This document shows, in pieces, positions 1-11,079 of a stretch of DNA of 64,000 bases. Where the stretch lies: NCBI GenBank assembly GCA_033032175.1, contig CM065321.1, forward strand, positions 5,540,501-5,604,500. Direction: 5' to 3'. The translations under genes and the position numbers were made by a program. The DNA is from Saturnia japonica (lineage: Eukaryota > Arthropoda > Insecta > Lepidoptera > Saturniidae). The notes beneath the pieces were generated by a model, which did no database searches, had not been told where the DNA came from, and saw only the letters and a list, made by a program, of their open reading frames with translations. Numbering within the stretch: the stretch's first letter is position 1; each line of letters starts with the position of its first letter.

Positions 1-186
1 GTGAAAAGAACGATGTCAGAGAAAAATAAAATAGTGCGAAAACAAATGAATCACTAAATTCGAAATACAAATACACAAGCCTAAATTTGAAATAAATTTG
101 AATTTGGAATTTCTAACCAGACGCCAGATATTTGAGATCGAAGTGACAAGTTCAACAAAACGCCAATTTCATATGTAAGGAACTAA
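1..186 (-). mobile_element. 5' end of a DD34D mariner, cut by the window edge
   Basis: Read on the minus strand, this stretch matches the left end and 5' untranslated leader of the decayed mariner at 26396-27580 almost base for base, including the tip (ttagttccttacatatgaaa here, ttaggtccttacattatgaa there). The tip ends at 186 and is followed by a TA at 187-188, the expected target site. Position 1 corresponds to a point about four bases before the transposase start codon in the other copy, so the transposase itself, if present, lies left of this window. It is a second copy of the same family in opposite orientation. Confidence 0.85.
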
Positions 187-188
187 TA

Positions 189-738
189 TTAACATTAACT
201 CTACAACTAACACATTTACCAAAAAAAATGCTTAGCTACAAGTTACCCCATACTTGGGGTTAGTTGTAACATCTATTGGGGCAAGTAGTAACAGTAAAAA
301 TAATCAAAATTTTAACATATGTATTTGAATTTTGATTGTAAATCCTATTTCATTTCTGAGCCGCCTTGTAGGATATCGGGTATAACGTAACGTAAATTTT
401 GTTCTTTGTGAAAAAGTTGTGTTACTACTTATCCCGGTTACAATAAGTCCCTAGCTCCTCTAACTGTAACAAAAGTAAAGACTAGATTGAAGGCTGGTCG
501 AGTATCCGTAGTAAATGATTGTTGAATATTGAAAGTAAGTAAGGAGTCGTAAAAAACACCACACGCAGACCTTCCATTGCTTTATTACGTCGGCTCTTTG
601 TACGTAGAAACGGACTGTGATAAGTGTTTGTGCGGCTCACCGCGTATCACTTTTTCTATTATACGAGCTGGGCGACGTAGCTGGGAACTGTGCTGTACGC
701 GCAAACGACTAAAATAGACAGACATAGAATAGACAGTC
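189..738. other. Unassigned AT-rich sequence
   Basis: No gene is visible. Around 235-300 and 420-450 there are several imperfect copies of a gttacccc/ttggggtta-like string in both directions (for example 240-280), which could form weak hairpins. Their origin is not recognised. Confidence 0.4.
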
Positions 739-850
739 GTGGAACAGTGGTATTATACTCTACTATTGAAGCGTGAGGTCGCAGGTTTAATCCCCGCACA
801 TGACTGACATTTATGTGATTAGTATATTATGTGTATATTGTATTCCAACA
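739..850 (+). repeat. tRNA-headed SINE fragment, family B
   Basis: The stretch reads like a tRNA-derived head: an A-box-like gtggaacagtggtat followed by a B-box-like caggtttaatccccgc, then the body cacatgactgacatttatgt. The same head and start of body occur at 10350-10440 (+) and 29135-29215 (-). The body is short and runs into AT-rich DNA. Confidence 0.55.
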
Positions 851-3678
851 AAAACATAAATGTGAAAATGGGATCAAGTTCAGTAAAAACGACGTTCGGT
901 GTAGTCGTTGTCACTGATAAAAGACCTAAGATTTAACAGGTGCCAAGTTCCATAGCAGTTCCTTTAATTTTAAACTGTATGGATAAACGTTCTTCAATTC
1001 ATTTAAAAAAAAAATCGTCACTTTCGTTAATATGGGATTTCCAAATTGACAAGTCTTAATTCACAATAAATTACGATAAAAAAATGAGACTCTTTTAATT
1101 AGATATTAACGTTAATGATTATTATTGACGTAATAAATATAATAACATAGTAAATAATAGGTAAATTAATGTAAATATTAATTACCAATTACAATTTACG
1201 ACGATAGAAATCCCATATAAAATAAAGTAACGTTAAAAAATGTTTCTTCTTTTTTTTTAAATTATTCGTTCGTCCATAATGACGAAAAAAATTACTTTGA
1301 ATGTTTGAGATCTTATTTTTCATCACAATTTTTCATTTCCCATTTAAATTATAATAGCATTACGTATCACCTGCTAAGTTATCATATATGCAATTGTATC
1401 CACGGATTTATTTTGTTTATCTATATTTCTATTGATATGAAATAACTCTTAGAATGAGAATATAAAATGGCACCAAATAATTCCTGAATATTCTGCATCG
1501 ACATATCGTCAAATAACATCCACTGATCTATTTAAAACAGTGTTAATTAACGGCTTTTTAAAAATTAATGTCATTTAGTTCTCAGCCTTCGACAACTTTT
1601 ACAAATTGTGAATAAATTAGAATAAAAAAAAACGATACATTAGTACTTAAATGTATCGATCACTGAGAAAATATAATTTAAATGCACTAATTAGAAATTA
1701 TTAGGATATGAGATTAAACTGGTTACTACTGTTTGGTATTTAATTATGCATCCGTAATGAACGGTTTACAATCGACAGGTAAATTACCTGTCACAGAAAA
1801 ATCGACGTAATGCAATAAAATTCTACACCATTCCCTGTTCGGTGTTAGGGGCCATCCGCACTGGAGATTGTGCAAGCGTTTTGTGTGACCACAAACCGAG
1901 ACATATACATATTTATGAGGCGATTTTAATATACAATTTCTATGTATTATCTCTACAAGTAATGCAGGAAGTGGCAGTCTTGATGATTGTTTTAACGGTC
2001 ACCTCACTCGGCAGTGAGTTCACTTGGTCGTCCGCCATAATAATTAGTCCCAGTTGTATTTAGGTATCTAAAAAAAAAATCTTGTAAATTTTAATTGCAT
2101 GTCGAAGCGACTAACCTCCTCGGCTATGTGTTTGTGTATTTGTTTTTTTGGTCGGGAATTTTGTTGAAATTAATTTGATGTAATTATCTTTATCATAAAA
2201 TTACATCGACTTTATGAATATCATCTATGTTCTTCGAGTACCTATAAGATGAGGCTCGTCGTGTCTTAATATTATCAGTTGTCAAAATTAAGTAAATTGA
2301 TATATGATTCTTGACAATTGATATACTTGAACTTGGATTTAGTAGTATTAAATTTAAAATATTTATAGTAAAGTGAAGTATTCGACCCTCCTTACGTAAT
2401 AATACTAAAACAAAAATCGGAAGGAAACGAAAAAGTTAGTTATAACATACCTAATTGTATTTCCTAAAAATTAGTTTAAGTGATAATTTGCATAAGATAA
2501 TAAAACATATTTACGTAAATAATTTTTAATGTTAATAAATGCATGCATAGTAATTGTATTCGTAATATTATTAGCATACTTTTTATTTACAAACCTATAT
2601 TTAGTTTGAAATAATATGAAATTAGACAGTTTAAGTTTATTTGTATATTTTTTAGAATTAAGAAGAAATGCAGGCTGCATTTATTCTATGCCGACGTATT
2701 TCCCTGTTTTATCCTTGGAAAATGGAAGTAGGAGATTTTTAAAAGTACTTAGATTGTCTATTCTAGACAGCAAACAATCGTTTCAAGGCAATTTCCATAC
2801 ATAGTTGGACTAAAAAAAGTTGAGCGGCGAGACGCAAAATTACTTCAATTAACTAGATCATATAAATACCTTAAATATATTTTAGTTTTAACACTGTTTC
2901 TGCATTTTCTGAGTAACCTACATTAGTCTGAGTACTTACATTATGTAGTTAGGCAATTGATTTTAGATAGTAAAGAAGCAAGCAACGGAAAACGATTAAT
3001 ACTACTCAGGAAATGCAGTTACAGGGTTAAGTCCAAAATATTTTTTTAGTATTATATGTTCTGGCTTTTGGAAATAATCGTAGGTCTGGTCGCGCAAGTT
3101 TTTTTTAGATCAGAATGCCTGATGTTCTTTGAATAATATAAAAAATAAAGAAAAAATGTATACGCACAGCCAAAGTATTTAATAGAATATTCTTTAAAAA
3201 AATGTATTCATGGAAGAAGAAATAGGGTAATCAGTCCAAGGTGTCTATTTGGTCTATACTCGATATTTCAAGCACACCGCAACAGCGATAGATTTTTGTT
3301 TGTTGAAATATATTCTTCAAATGACTTCCAGACTCGACCGTGTTACAGAAATGGTATTCTCGATTTTATTTGTTAGTATTTAAATTAATATGGTGAAAAC
3401 TTTATGACCGTATAATTGTTTTAACCGTGCAAATTATAATAATATTTATTAGCAAAATTTGCTATTGATGTTATTTAATTGACACTATTATTTCACTTAT
3501 AAAAATGCACTTAATTCACAAATTACGTCAGCATCAATTTTATGATACGAAACAACAGTTACAAAAACTAGCTTTTAATGTCATATTTAAAGATACGTCT
3601 GTTTCTGAAATATAATTGTCTTGAGTGATTTTTTTTATTAAAGTTTTTCTAATATGAGTTCTCTCAGCGATTATGACG
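851..3678. other. Unassigned AT-rich intergenic or intronic DNA
   Basis: About 2.8 kb with only short open frames of 60-75 codons that look random. No repeat copy was recognised by eye and no splice-bounded exon could be argued. A 22-bp purine/pyrimidine-poor pattern is absent and simple-sequence tracts are short. Confidence 0.35.
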
Positions 3679-3846
3679 TTACATTAGTATATTGAGTGGA
3701 TATATCATAGAATCATCGTCTATTAGTTCGTGAATCGAAGTCAACGAATGCCGACAAAGTGTTCGGTTTGACAGCTCGATGTGGTTCCTTCTAAAGGTAA
3801 TTAATAAGCAGATACAACCACTTAAGATAAGTAAAAATATTTTCAT
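3679..3846 (-). CDS. Small ORF with an N-terminal hydrophobic anchor; starts in an ATGA overlap
   Basis: This 55-codon frame starts at an ATG that overlaps the stop of the frame upstream on the same strand (ATGA: ATG 3846-3844, TGA 3845-3843) and ends at a TAA at 3679-3681. Residues 1-17 (MKIFLLILSGCICLLIT) form a strong signal or anchor segment, followed by basic residues and then a polar tail with two cysteines in total. I do not recognise it. An ATGA overlap and a membrane-anchor start are common in compact viral or bacterial genomes and unusual in an insect intergenic region, so a relic of an integrated DNA virus is one possibility. A chance open frame is the other. Confidence 0.35.
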   Translation of the reverse strand: MKIFLLILSGCICLLITFRRNHIELSNRTLCRHSLTSIHELIDDDSMIYPLNILM

Positions 3847-4330
3847 CCCGAAACTGCACCGGATATAGATCGTATCGGCATGACAAAGCGTGGCGCCACG
3901 AAACTTCTACAATCGTCTTTATAAAAGTTGACTTTATGATCTACTAGTGAAAGTTCAGTTTCTAATATATCATCTTTTAATTTAGTAAGCGATTTATTAG
4001 ACAAATCAAAATCGACCATAACATCACTAGCGTTGAACACTTTTTTATTTAAAACGATTTCTGCTTTATTAACATAGAAAGATTTGTCAGCAACATTTCC
4101 AACGTTTGCCTTTTTCATTTCTATTTCAATCTACCTAAGGTGTATTTTAGCATGATGATTAGCGATTGAAGTGGCACAATCAGAATCTATTGATGCTCCT
4201 CTAAAAGCTTCAGGCATAATCTCAAGTGCTGGCGGTATGACTCCTGTGTCTCCGAAAATAAATTAAATGGTCATTGGTGAGATAACGTTTCTCAGTACTC
4301 AGTAGACTAATGTATTCACATTTCAAAATG
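3843..4330 (-). pseudogene. Coding-like relic of unknown family
   Basis: A 91-codon frame starts at 4118, and the same frame can be read upstream through a TAG at about 4131 and further stops near 4261 and 4303, giving about 160 codons of protein-like sequence. The translated part is rich in K, D, V and N with short hydrophobic runs, and contains strings such as KKANVGNVADKSFYVNKAEI and FVAPRFVMPIRSISG. The breaks suggest a decayed gene. It ends in the ATGA overlap with the small anchored ORF at 3679-3846. I could not assign it to a transposon or host family. It might be an exon of a host gene with misread ends, a fragment of an unrecognised mobile element, or an endogenous viral remnant. Confidence 0.4.
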
Positions 4331-4449
4331 CTTTGAACTTAGGAAATACTACCAATGGCATCCAAAATGTATCCAAATAGAAATATCACTGCTGTGAATT
4401 TTTATTGCAAAAATTATTCATAATCTATTTTTGGATGTTTTGTTTGATA

Positions 4450-4625
4450 ATACCTGAACGACCGAGCTGTGCTCGGTGTTTTGCATAAAATAATGAAGAA
4501 AAACACATATCTGGGTAAACTTGGAATGAAAAATATTAGGTACCTACCTAAATACAAAGTTTCATTTAAATCGTGGGACCTGTTTCCGAGAAACCAATTA
4601 CATATATAGGTAGGTATAAATGAAA
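4450..4625 (-). repeat. Dispersed repeat P
   Basis: The minus strand matches 44468-44610 (+) and 54597-54775 (+). Shared blocks are taattggtttctcggaaac, gtttacctagata and caccgagcacagctcg. No coding potential or terminal inverted repeats are visible. The type of element is unknown. Confidence 0.55.
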
Positions 4626-4661
4626 TGTTTACTTAATAGTAATACATTTCATATTAGTTGT

Positions 4662-4830
4662 TCTTCTTCTTTCTTTTTCTAACTTGGTAACAAGTCCTCT
4701 TTATTGAAGATTAATTATTACCACTGTCAAGTAATTAATTATAGAGTGTCGTGTGATGATTTCAGTATCCTAAGAAAATGGTGGCTCCCTTGTTAGAACT
4801 TTCCGGGAACTTTTTGGGATAAAAAAATTC
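4662..4830 (-). repeat. 5'-truncated copy of retroposon E
   Basis: On the minus strand this reads the second half of the 323-328 bp retroposon defined at 9774-10096 and 30153-30480: the ctaacaagggagccaccat block, then ...ttaccaagttag followed by an AAG/GAA-rich tail (plus strand ttgttcttcttctttctttt at 4659-4678). Truncation at the 5' end with the tail kept is what LINE-mediated insertion produces. Confidence 0.65.
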
Positions 4831-5189
4831 ATAGTCCATGTTATTATCAATAATCAAACTTTATTATGCAAAATACTACCTATAATATTACACAAGATAC
4901 AAATTTTATTAATATATACTAAAAGCACTGCATGACAGACTAAGATCTCACTGAAAACTTTTCATGTTTGTTGTGACAGACTCACTTTTCACTTTTCATT
5001 TCTATGCAAAAAGATAATTACGTACTTTTTGTGTGTGTCTTTGTTTTCGTTTTCCTGTCCTAGAAAGAGGGTAATGTTTTTCGAGAGTACACAGTATGTA
5101 TGTAAGTATGTCTATTCTTTGTTACACTTTGAATCCTTAAGGGTTTTATTTATTTTAACATATAAGTTTTCATTTACCGGAATTTCAGG

Positions 5190-5265
5190 TCCATTGTAGA
5201 ATTTGAAACTACGTCGATGGATGCGATTCCCGAAAATCAACCACTGAGCTATAATCGCTTTAAAA
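5190..5265 (-). repeat. Head of a tRNA-derived SINE, family D
   Basis: The minus strand carries an A-box-like and B-box-like pair, with the characteristic tacgtcgat stretch also seen at 8640-8725, 23695-23800 and 45370-45440. Only the head is recognisable here. Confidence 0.45.
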
Positions 5266-6435
5266 ATATGTTAACTACACCAAGATGCCGAAATATGAGT
5301 GTGCAAATGTATATTATATAAACCAATTGGCCCGAAATACGTTATTCTTTCCTTCTCAATAAAATAAAGGTCACCACTCACCTATCAACTAGGCACCCGA
5401 CCAATACCGCTTCACCTGTTTGGTTGAGATTGTTTTGTATGGAATTCCATATATACGCATTCACTTTTCAACTCCATAACCTTATCGTATTGACTGGCAC
5501 GCAAGCAGTCTATATGCGGACGACGAGTGAACCGCGAGTTGTCAATGGTGGCGCGGCGCATTATAAGCACTATAAGCTTGTCAGTTCGTTGAAATACGAT
5601 ATTGACTGGTAGGCCACGTGGCGTTCACCCGTCGACAACGAGAGGACGTCGAGCGAGGAAGTGATGCAGGTCGGGTGCCGGTTTGATAAGTGAATGACGA
5701 CCTTTACTCGACCTTAGCGCCACCTACCTCGTTTTTCCATTCTGTAAAATTTTTCATGGGCCGTAACAAATTTAAAGTCTTACGCATATCCATCCTTTGA
5801 ATCGTGAGTTATGGTATTGAGTTCATACAAAAATCCGATAGAAAAAAAATCCGCAGATTTTCCAATTTTTCTTGCCATAGCAACCTAATATTTAAAAATA
5901 ACAAATAGCTTGGGTTCAGCCGTTGTCACGTGATGCGCAGTAAGTACCGACGAATAGCATTTTATTTTTATTTGTGTAGATTAATATGTGTATAAAACTA
6001 CAGTAATTTTCAAATTCTGCAGTGCCAACATACAAAGATAAATTATATTGTATATTCTATATCCCGTTCAATGATTAAGCGTCAGTAATCCAGGGATAAG
6101 CGGGTTGTACAGAAAGCTTATACGTGTAAAAGGGCGATAATGCCACTGCCAATCAATGGCACCCTTATACGACGTCCTTTGTTTTTACCATTTCGTTAGG
6201 GTTGCCACATGTGATTTTATCATTCATTATCCACATATAGCTTCATAGATATTATTCAATTATTAACATAGATACGTTTATTGCAGCGTTTTATTTAATG
6301 AAATATTTGTATTTTAAAAGGAAGTATTGATTTTTATGAATTAAAATTAAGTGCAGAAAGTAAGTATATACAGCTCTTGTTATTAATCTATTTGTCAATA
6401 AATTTCTGCTAAGTAATTCGTAGTGGATAAGTTAG
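5266..6435. other. Unassigned DNA with a GC-richer patch
   Basis: No gene is supported. 5510-5700 is GC-richer than its surroundings (ggtggcgcggcgcattataa, cgacaacgagaggacgtcga) and could be a degraded element or a regulatory patch. Nothing else recognisable. Confidence 0.3.
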
Positions 6436-6437
6436 TT

Positions 6438-6700
6438 AGTTATACCTACTGGCGGAATATCAATTCGATGTCCATAGGTTCAAACCAAGGTATGTACCAA
6501 AAAATGTTCAAAATTTACGTGCATTTACTAATTTAAACTGGTAACACTACCAGCTGATGGTGAAGGTAAACATCGTGAGGAAATCTGAAGGTTTCAGAAA
6601 TTTTCTTTTAGTACTACTGTATGTTGGAAAAAATAGGTATAGAACTGTTGATTTCTCGGTATATAAGACTCGGAGACTTGGACGAGTGCGAGAATAGTGA
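6438..6700 (+). repeat. tRNA-derived SINE, family C
   Basis: Matches the family whose best copy is at 41937-42225: ggcggaatatcaattcgatg, a B-box-like ataggttcaaacc, then ttacgtgcatttactaattt, ggtgaaggtaaacatcgtga and ggaaatctgaagg. The A-box end is weak. Confidence 0.7.
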
Positions 6701-7569
6701 TCAACATCAAATTTTTGCTACAATTTTTCGTAACTGATGGTATTAAATTTTTATATAACCTAGCATTATTTTAGCTTTATTTCTTTAATTATATTGCATA
6801 AATATTTATTTTTATTAACTTAGTACGTCCCCTTTACAGAAGTTTTAAAGTATAAAACACTTAATAAAATGAAGTGGTAGCCCTACCCTCCCAAATCGAG
6901 GTGTCACTAATTAAGGACACTATTGCTCTAGGAAACTGCCACTTAGAACTGATCTTAATAGTAGTAAATCGAAAAGGAATATCTGGAGAATTTTCTTCTT
7001 ATCCATAGTACTGTGGGAAGGGCAAGGGCAGACAAATACTTGAGATCGTCTTATGATTTAGCAGCCGTGTGATAAAATGGTTAAAGTGTAATGTAATAAA
7101 AAATATGTTTTGTTCGTAAGTTTGTTTTATCAGTTGTATTAATTACATAGTTTTGTTGAACCAGGTAATGATATGATATTTAAAGCTCAATATAGTGCCC
7201 AGAAAAGTCCACAGTTCAGTTGTATGGAATGTGTATAAAAATGAGAATATACAATGAAACATTATTCATAATTAAACCAGAATATATAGCTAAACACATT
7301 TGATTATAGATAAACACGTAAAAATGTCTTCCGTATAAAAATGTATAATGTATATTGGTAATAAACCTTGAATTTTTCAAATTTCTGTTCTTATAATATT
7401 ATTGTTAACTTATTGAATTTGAAACTTCTGAAAGATGTATAACAGACTTAACAAGTTTCTATACGTGGTTTATTTGGCAATTTGATCGTATACAGCCATA
7501 TTTTATTAGGTTTTTATTAAGTTGATCTGAAATAAATATATAACTTTAAAGCAATTAAAAAATAAATAT
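6701..7569. other. Unassigned AT-rich DNA
   Basis: No gene, RNA or repeat recognised. Includes several AATAAA-like strings expected by chance in such AT-rich sequence. Confidence 0.3.
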
Positions 7570-8220
7570 TGTTACACCCGTGGGTAAAATAAAAATGCCG
7601 ATGATTGACGTGAAGAACTTTTATTCAAATTCTACAGTTACAAATTTCACGAACTCAACACTGTTATTTATTTCACTGTGGTTTCGCTTCAAATGTGAAC
7701 TGCCTCGGCGCCGCGCCTGAGCCGCTTAAATACCTACACTAAACGATCGTAGAAAAATCGTGAATCATCGCTATCTTTCTCGACGTGTAGTTGCTATGAC
7801 TACTCAATGACGTAATCGAGGCGACAAGCCCTATACATGTGTGTGTAAACTGTGATGTTTTACACAAACATGCGCCAAGGTTGTTTTATGACGCGAACAT
7901 TATTTCGAAGTACTGAGGAGTATGTAGTTTCTTCGAGATATTTCTGTAATAGGATTTTCTCTCTTTTTAATCGGGTTGTAACAGATCGTAATAATATTAT
8001 AATGAGAAACTGCGTTTATAAAATATTAAAAATAGAGTTATGTAGATATGTTGTCGTGAACCACCGCCATCGTTTGGACCGCAATCAATGTCCACAGTGA
8101 GTGACAAGTGACAAGTACCCTTATATCCAACTAATTAAACGACCTTCGCGTACTGTGACAAACAGAGGGACAGAGGGTAACTATGAAGTGATTATCTATC
8201 ATTACACTGAAACGTTAACA
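7570..8220 (-). mobile_element. Candidate solo LTR
   Basis: On the minus strand the block begins TGTTAACG and ends GGTGTAACA, so it is bounded by TGTTA...TAACA. Inside it, in the right order for an LTR, are a TATA-like tatttaagcggc (plus strand about 7722-7735), a GC-rich stretch with an initiator-like cagtg, and an AATAAA signal (rc near 7618) shortly before the end. No gag-pol flanks it, so it would be a solo LTR. I see no matching target-site duplication (aatat left, gggta right), which weakens the call. A promoter of an unknown gene is the alternative. Confidence 0.45.
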
Positions 8221-8444
8221 GGGTAAGCAAGGCGCATTGGAAATCGTTTTCTTACCCGTGGAACTTCTACTAATTCATACATCATATTTACCTACTTCAT
8301 TTGATTTACAAATGTTTTTCCAGTTATAAACGTAAATTAGCAAGAAAAGGATCAATATTACGAAAAATAGACAAAAACTAAAACGTAATAATATTAAAAT
8401 CTATTTATTAAAATATTTATATTTTATTTTCTATAGGTTTTAAC

Positions 8445-8725
8445 GTCGGCCACAATCTCAGCCGATATTAAGTGACGTTGTCACCCAAGATCGTATAAAT
8501 GCAGCTGACAAAACAGACCTAAGGGTGCTTGGCGACAGATTTTCAAATTGAGGGTGGTGGCCAGTTAGGCGGGCATTAGAAAATGCTTTATCACTATAAT
8601 AATATAGTTTTATCACAATGTTGACCTTCACCGAAAGCACAGGGTCATTTTGGGATTCGAACTTACGTCGATAGATGAGATGTCTTTACATGCTACCTTT
8701 GAGCCATTATTGCATTCTTTGATGA
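8445..8725 (-). repeat. tRNA-derived SINE, family D
   Basis: The minus strand gives the head with B-box-like gttcgaatccc, then ctttcggtgaaggtcaacat and a body ending in the ttgggtgacaacgtcac block. Related copies are at 23695-23995 (+), 37165-37335 (-), 45305-45445 (-) and 57590-57735 (+). Confidence 0.65.
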
Positions 8726-8935
8726 GATAGATTCAATTTCACTTTCGACTTGCTTTAACTGACTAAATAAAATAAAACAGCATTTTAACGAATAGCATTT
8801 GTCACGGAATACAAGGGCAATAAAGATCACCAAGGGTCATGAATTATCTCCAAAACCATCTGGCCTGTAAAAGAAAACTTCTAGAATATACATATATACA
8901 TACATAAATCAAGCCTATTTCCCTTCCACCTACTA

Positions 8936-9180
8936 TTATTGAAATTATTACAGATTTTCATCATGGTGATCGTGTTAAAGTATGAAATAAAAATTGTCAG
9001 GATTCTTTCATATCTACAAATATGGTGGCCTTCTATGGGTTTTAAGAGAGTTATTGCCCAGAAAGATTTATTTGGAGACCACTCTACTCAGACCTGGATG
9101 AAATTATCTCAGGATCTGGATGAGAAACGTAAAAAAAGAGAGGCCTATGTCCAATAGTGGTCTATTACTGGGTGTAAATA
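8936..9180 (+). mobile_element. 3' scrap of a non-LTR retrotransposon (LINE)
   Basis: The frame ending at 9157 finishes in REAYVQ followed by a stop and gtggtctattactgggtgta, then a tgatggtga tail. This is the same ending as the LINE at 10604-11075 (EAYVQQWTSCG, then tgatgatgat). Only the last tens of codons are recognisable. Confidence 0.5.
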
Positions 9181-9374
9181 ATGATGGTGATTCATACATG
9201 CAGTTATAAGAAGAAATCTTTAAAACGATGGCAATAATAAAGAAATGAAAATCTATTTAACCTAGTAATTTATCTGCTACATAAAATAATTACCTACATG
9301 CAATTTGGTTGTTTTTTAAAAACTAAATTCAGTAATATTAATATACGAAATTGTATAAATAAGTTACGTGAAAC

Positions 9375-9773
9375 CCTCTTCGGGTAACGGTCTCCTCCAA
9401 AGAATACCAAGCGTCACGAATTTTAGCAACATCCGAACAGCTCTATCTGCTATAGCCTCTAATTCATCCTTCCACCGTACCTTTAGCCTACCTCTGCGTC
9501 TGTAACCGTAATTTTCTCCATAGTGTTGAGATCTTCGTCCATCTATCGTCGGTATTACGAGCGATGTGTCCTTCCCATCTCCATTTTAAACTGCGGGCGA
9601 AAGATAAAGCTTCTATTACTTTTGTCTGTTTCCTTATTTTATTGTGGTGTATCCTACTTTTCAGTTTGATCTTTAGTGATCTGCGTTTTAGTGCTCTTTG
9701 GCATGATGTTAGCTTCCTATTGGTTGTAGAGTCAAATATCCAAATTTGGCATCCGTAAGTGAGACAGGGTAAA
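9375..9773 (-). mobile_element. LINE reverse transcriptase C-terminal fragment, interrupted by a retroposon
   Basis: Minus-strand translation gives the typical C-terminal region of a lepidopteran LINE polymerase: CLLPCLTYGCQIW, then FARSLKWRWEGHIARNTDD, then EETVTRRGF, with stops and frame breaks between. The first residues lie on the far side of an inserted 323-bp retroposon (9774-10096): the frame can be followed from 10110 across the duplicated target into 9773. It is a dead fragment of a formerly replicating element. Confidence 0.8.
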
Positions 9774-10096
9774 GAAGTTTCTGGCGGGATCTTGAAGTGA
9801 CATGTTGTGGTTTTTATTGCTAATTCATTAAGTTAAGTTTTTGACCATATATTATGTCATATTGACGATGTTTTGCATAATATATTTAGTTTGGTTTTGT
9901 GCTTAAATGAAATGGGTTCTAAATATAAACTGAAAGCATGCATTTTGAAATGTCACAAAAGTCCACTATATAGTTCTATCAATGGAGCCACCATCTTGTT
10001 AGAAGCCTCTTTGAATAAAATACTTAGAACTTCGAAGGCTTGAAAACATTGACACTGGCAAATTATTTTTGCCGTGCCAAAAAAACAAGAATAAGA
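9774..10096 (+). mobile_element. Retroposon E, full-length copy with 13-bp target-site duplication
   Basis: The unit starts gaagtttctggcgggatctt and ends in a GAA-rich tail (aagaataagaa). It is flanked by perfect 13-bp direct repeats, gagacagggtaaa at 9761-9773 and 10097-10109, and the LINE frame it interrupts resumes on the other side, so both boundaries are certain. The 323-bp unit has no open frame and no B-box-like tRNA promoter that I can see. Tail plus long target duplication indicates target-primed reverse transcription by a LINE. Other copies: 16558-16882 (+), 21959-22212 (+), 30153-30480 (+), 4662-4830 (-). Confidence 0.85.
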
Positions 10097-10349
10097 AGAG
10101 ACAGGGTAAAAGACATTCACAATAAATTCACACAGTTTTTATTAAACAGACAGTTATGTTGTTCTAACTAATATCTTATCACACAAGCTCATTAAAATCT
10201 TATCAGTGTCATAGTACATCGCAAGCCACGTGTTATCAGTTGTCATTTAATATTGTATGTTATCTCATATCATTGCAATCAGTGTTGAATGTTGAGAGAA
10301 CTTCACTACACTTGCTAAATTCCCATATTACGTTGTGTAATATATGGTG

Positions 10350-10445
10350 TGTGGTGTGGCGCAGTGGGAGTTGTCCCTGCTGTTGAGGCGAGAGGTCGCC
10401 AGTTCGATTCCCGCACATGAATAACTTTTGTGTGATGAGCTTAAT
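10350..10445 (+). repeat. tRNA-headed SINE, family B
   Basis: Contains A-box-like tgtggcgcagtgggagttg and B-box-like ccagttcgattcccgcacatg, followed by a short body (aacttttgtgtgatgagct). It shares head and body start with 739-850 and 29135-29215. Because the body continues and copies exist, it is a SINE rather than a tRNA gene; no acceptor stem closes. Confidence 0.65.
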
Positions 10446-10603
10446 TGTTAGTTATTAAATATCTGTATTTATAATCTTAATAATCATCGACTAAGAAATA
10501 CAATAAAGGAAATTCGTTATAAATATGATTATTATGGAATAGAAAATCTATTACAAGCAGTAAGTAGTGAATATGCCATTACACAAAGATTAGTGAGGAT
10601 TTC

Positions 10604-11075
10604 TCATATGAAAGAACAACATGCTGTGTACTTATACTCAAAGTGCCAGTGATGACATACGGCACACAGACGTGGTCGCTCACTGTGGACCTCATAAGAA
10701 AGCTTTAGGTCGCTCAGCGAGCTATGGAGAGGGCTATGCTTGGTGTTTCTCTGCGAGATCGAATCAGAAATGAGGAGATCCGTAGACAAACTAAGATAAC
10801 CGACATAGTCAAAAGGATTAGCAAGTTGAAGTGGCAGTGGGCGGGGCACAAAGTTCGGAGAACTGACGGCCGTTGGGGCAGAAAGGTTCTCGAGTGGAGA
10901 CCACGCACCGGAAAGCGCAGCGTAGGACGGCCCCTCACTAGATGGAAAGACGACATAATAAAGGTCGCTGGGAGCCGTTGGGTGCAGGCCGCACAAGATC
11001 GGTCGCTCTGGAGATCTATAGGGGAGGCCTATGTTCAGCAGTGGACGTCCTGCGGCTGAAATGATGATGATAATA
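10604..11075 (+). mobile_element. LINE reverse transcriptase C-terminus with TGA-repeat tail
   Basis: The frame gives the end of a non-LTR polymerase: VPVMTYGTQTWSL, a stop, then an open run of 111 codons from 10724 with LKWQWAGHKVRR, VGRPLTRWKDDI and EAYVQQWTSCG. The stop is followed by tgatgatgat, the short tandem tail that RTE-like elements use. The usual full protein is roughly 900-1,000 residues, so this is a severely 5'-truncated insertion. The frame is unusually well preserved apart from one stop near 10709, suggesting a fairly young fragment. The family name is not certain. Confidence 0.85.
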
Positions 11076-11079
11076 TAAC

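Noticed and set aside
7852..8100. 82-codon frame as a gene
   Set aside because: It lies inside the candidate solo LTR on the opposite strand and shows no domain.
10350..10445. Possible tRNA gene
   Set aside because: A and B boxes are present, but acceptor and anticodon stems do not close, and the same head plus body recurs at 739-850 and 29135-29215, as for a SINE.
10604..10996. 130-codon open frame on the minus strand
   Set aside because: It lies antisense to the recognisable LINE polymerase C-terminus at 10724-11059 and is explained as its shadow.
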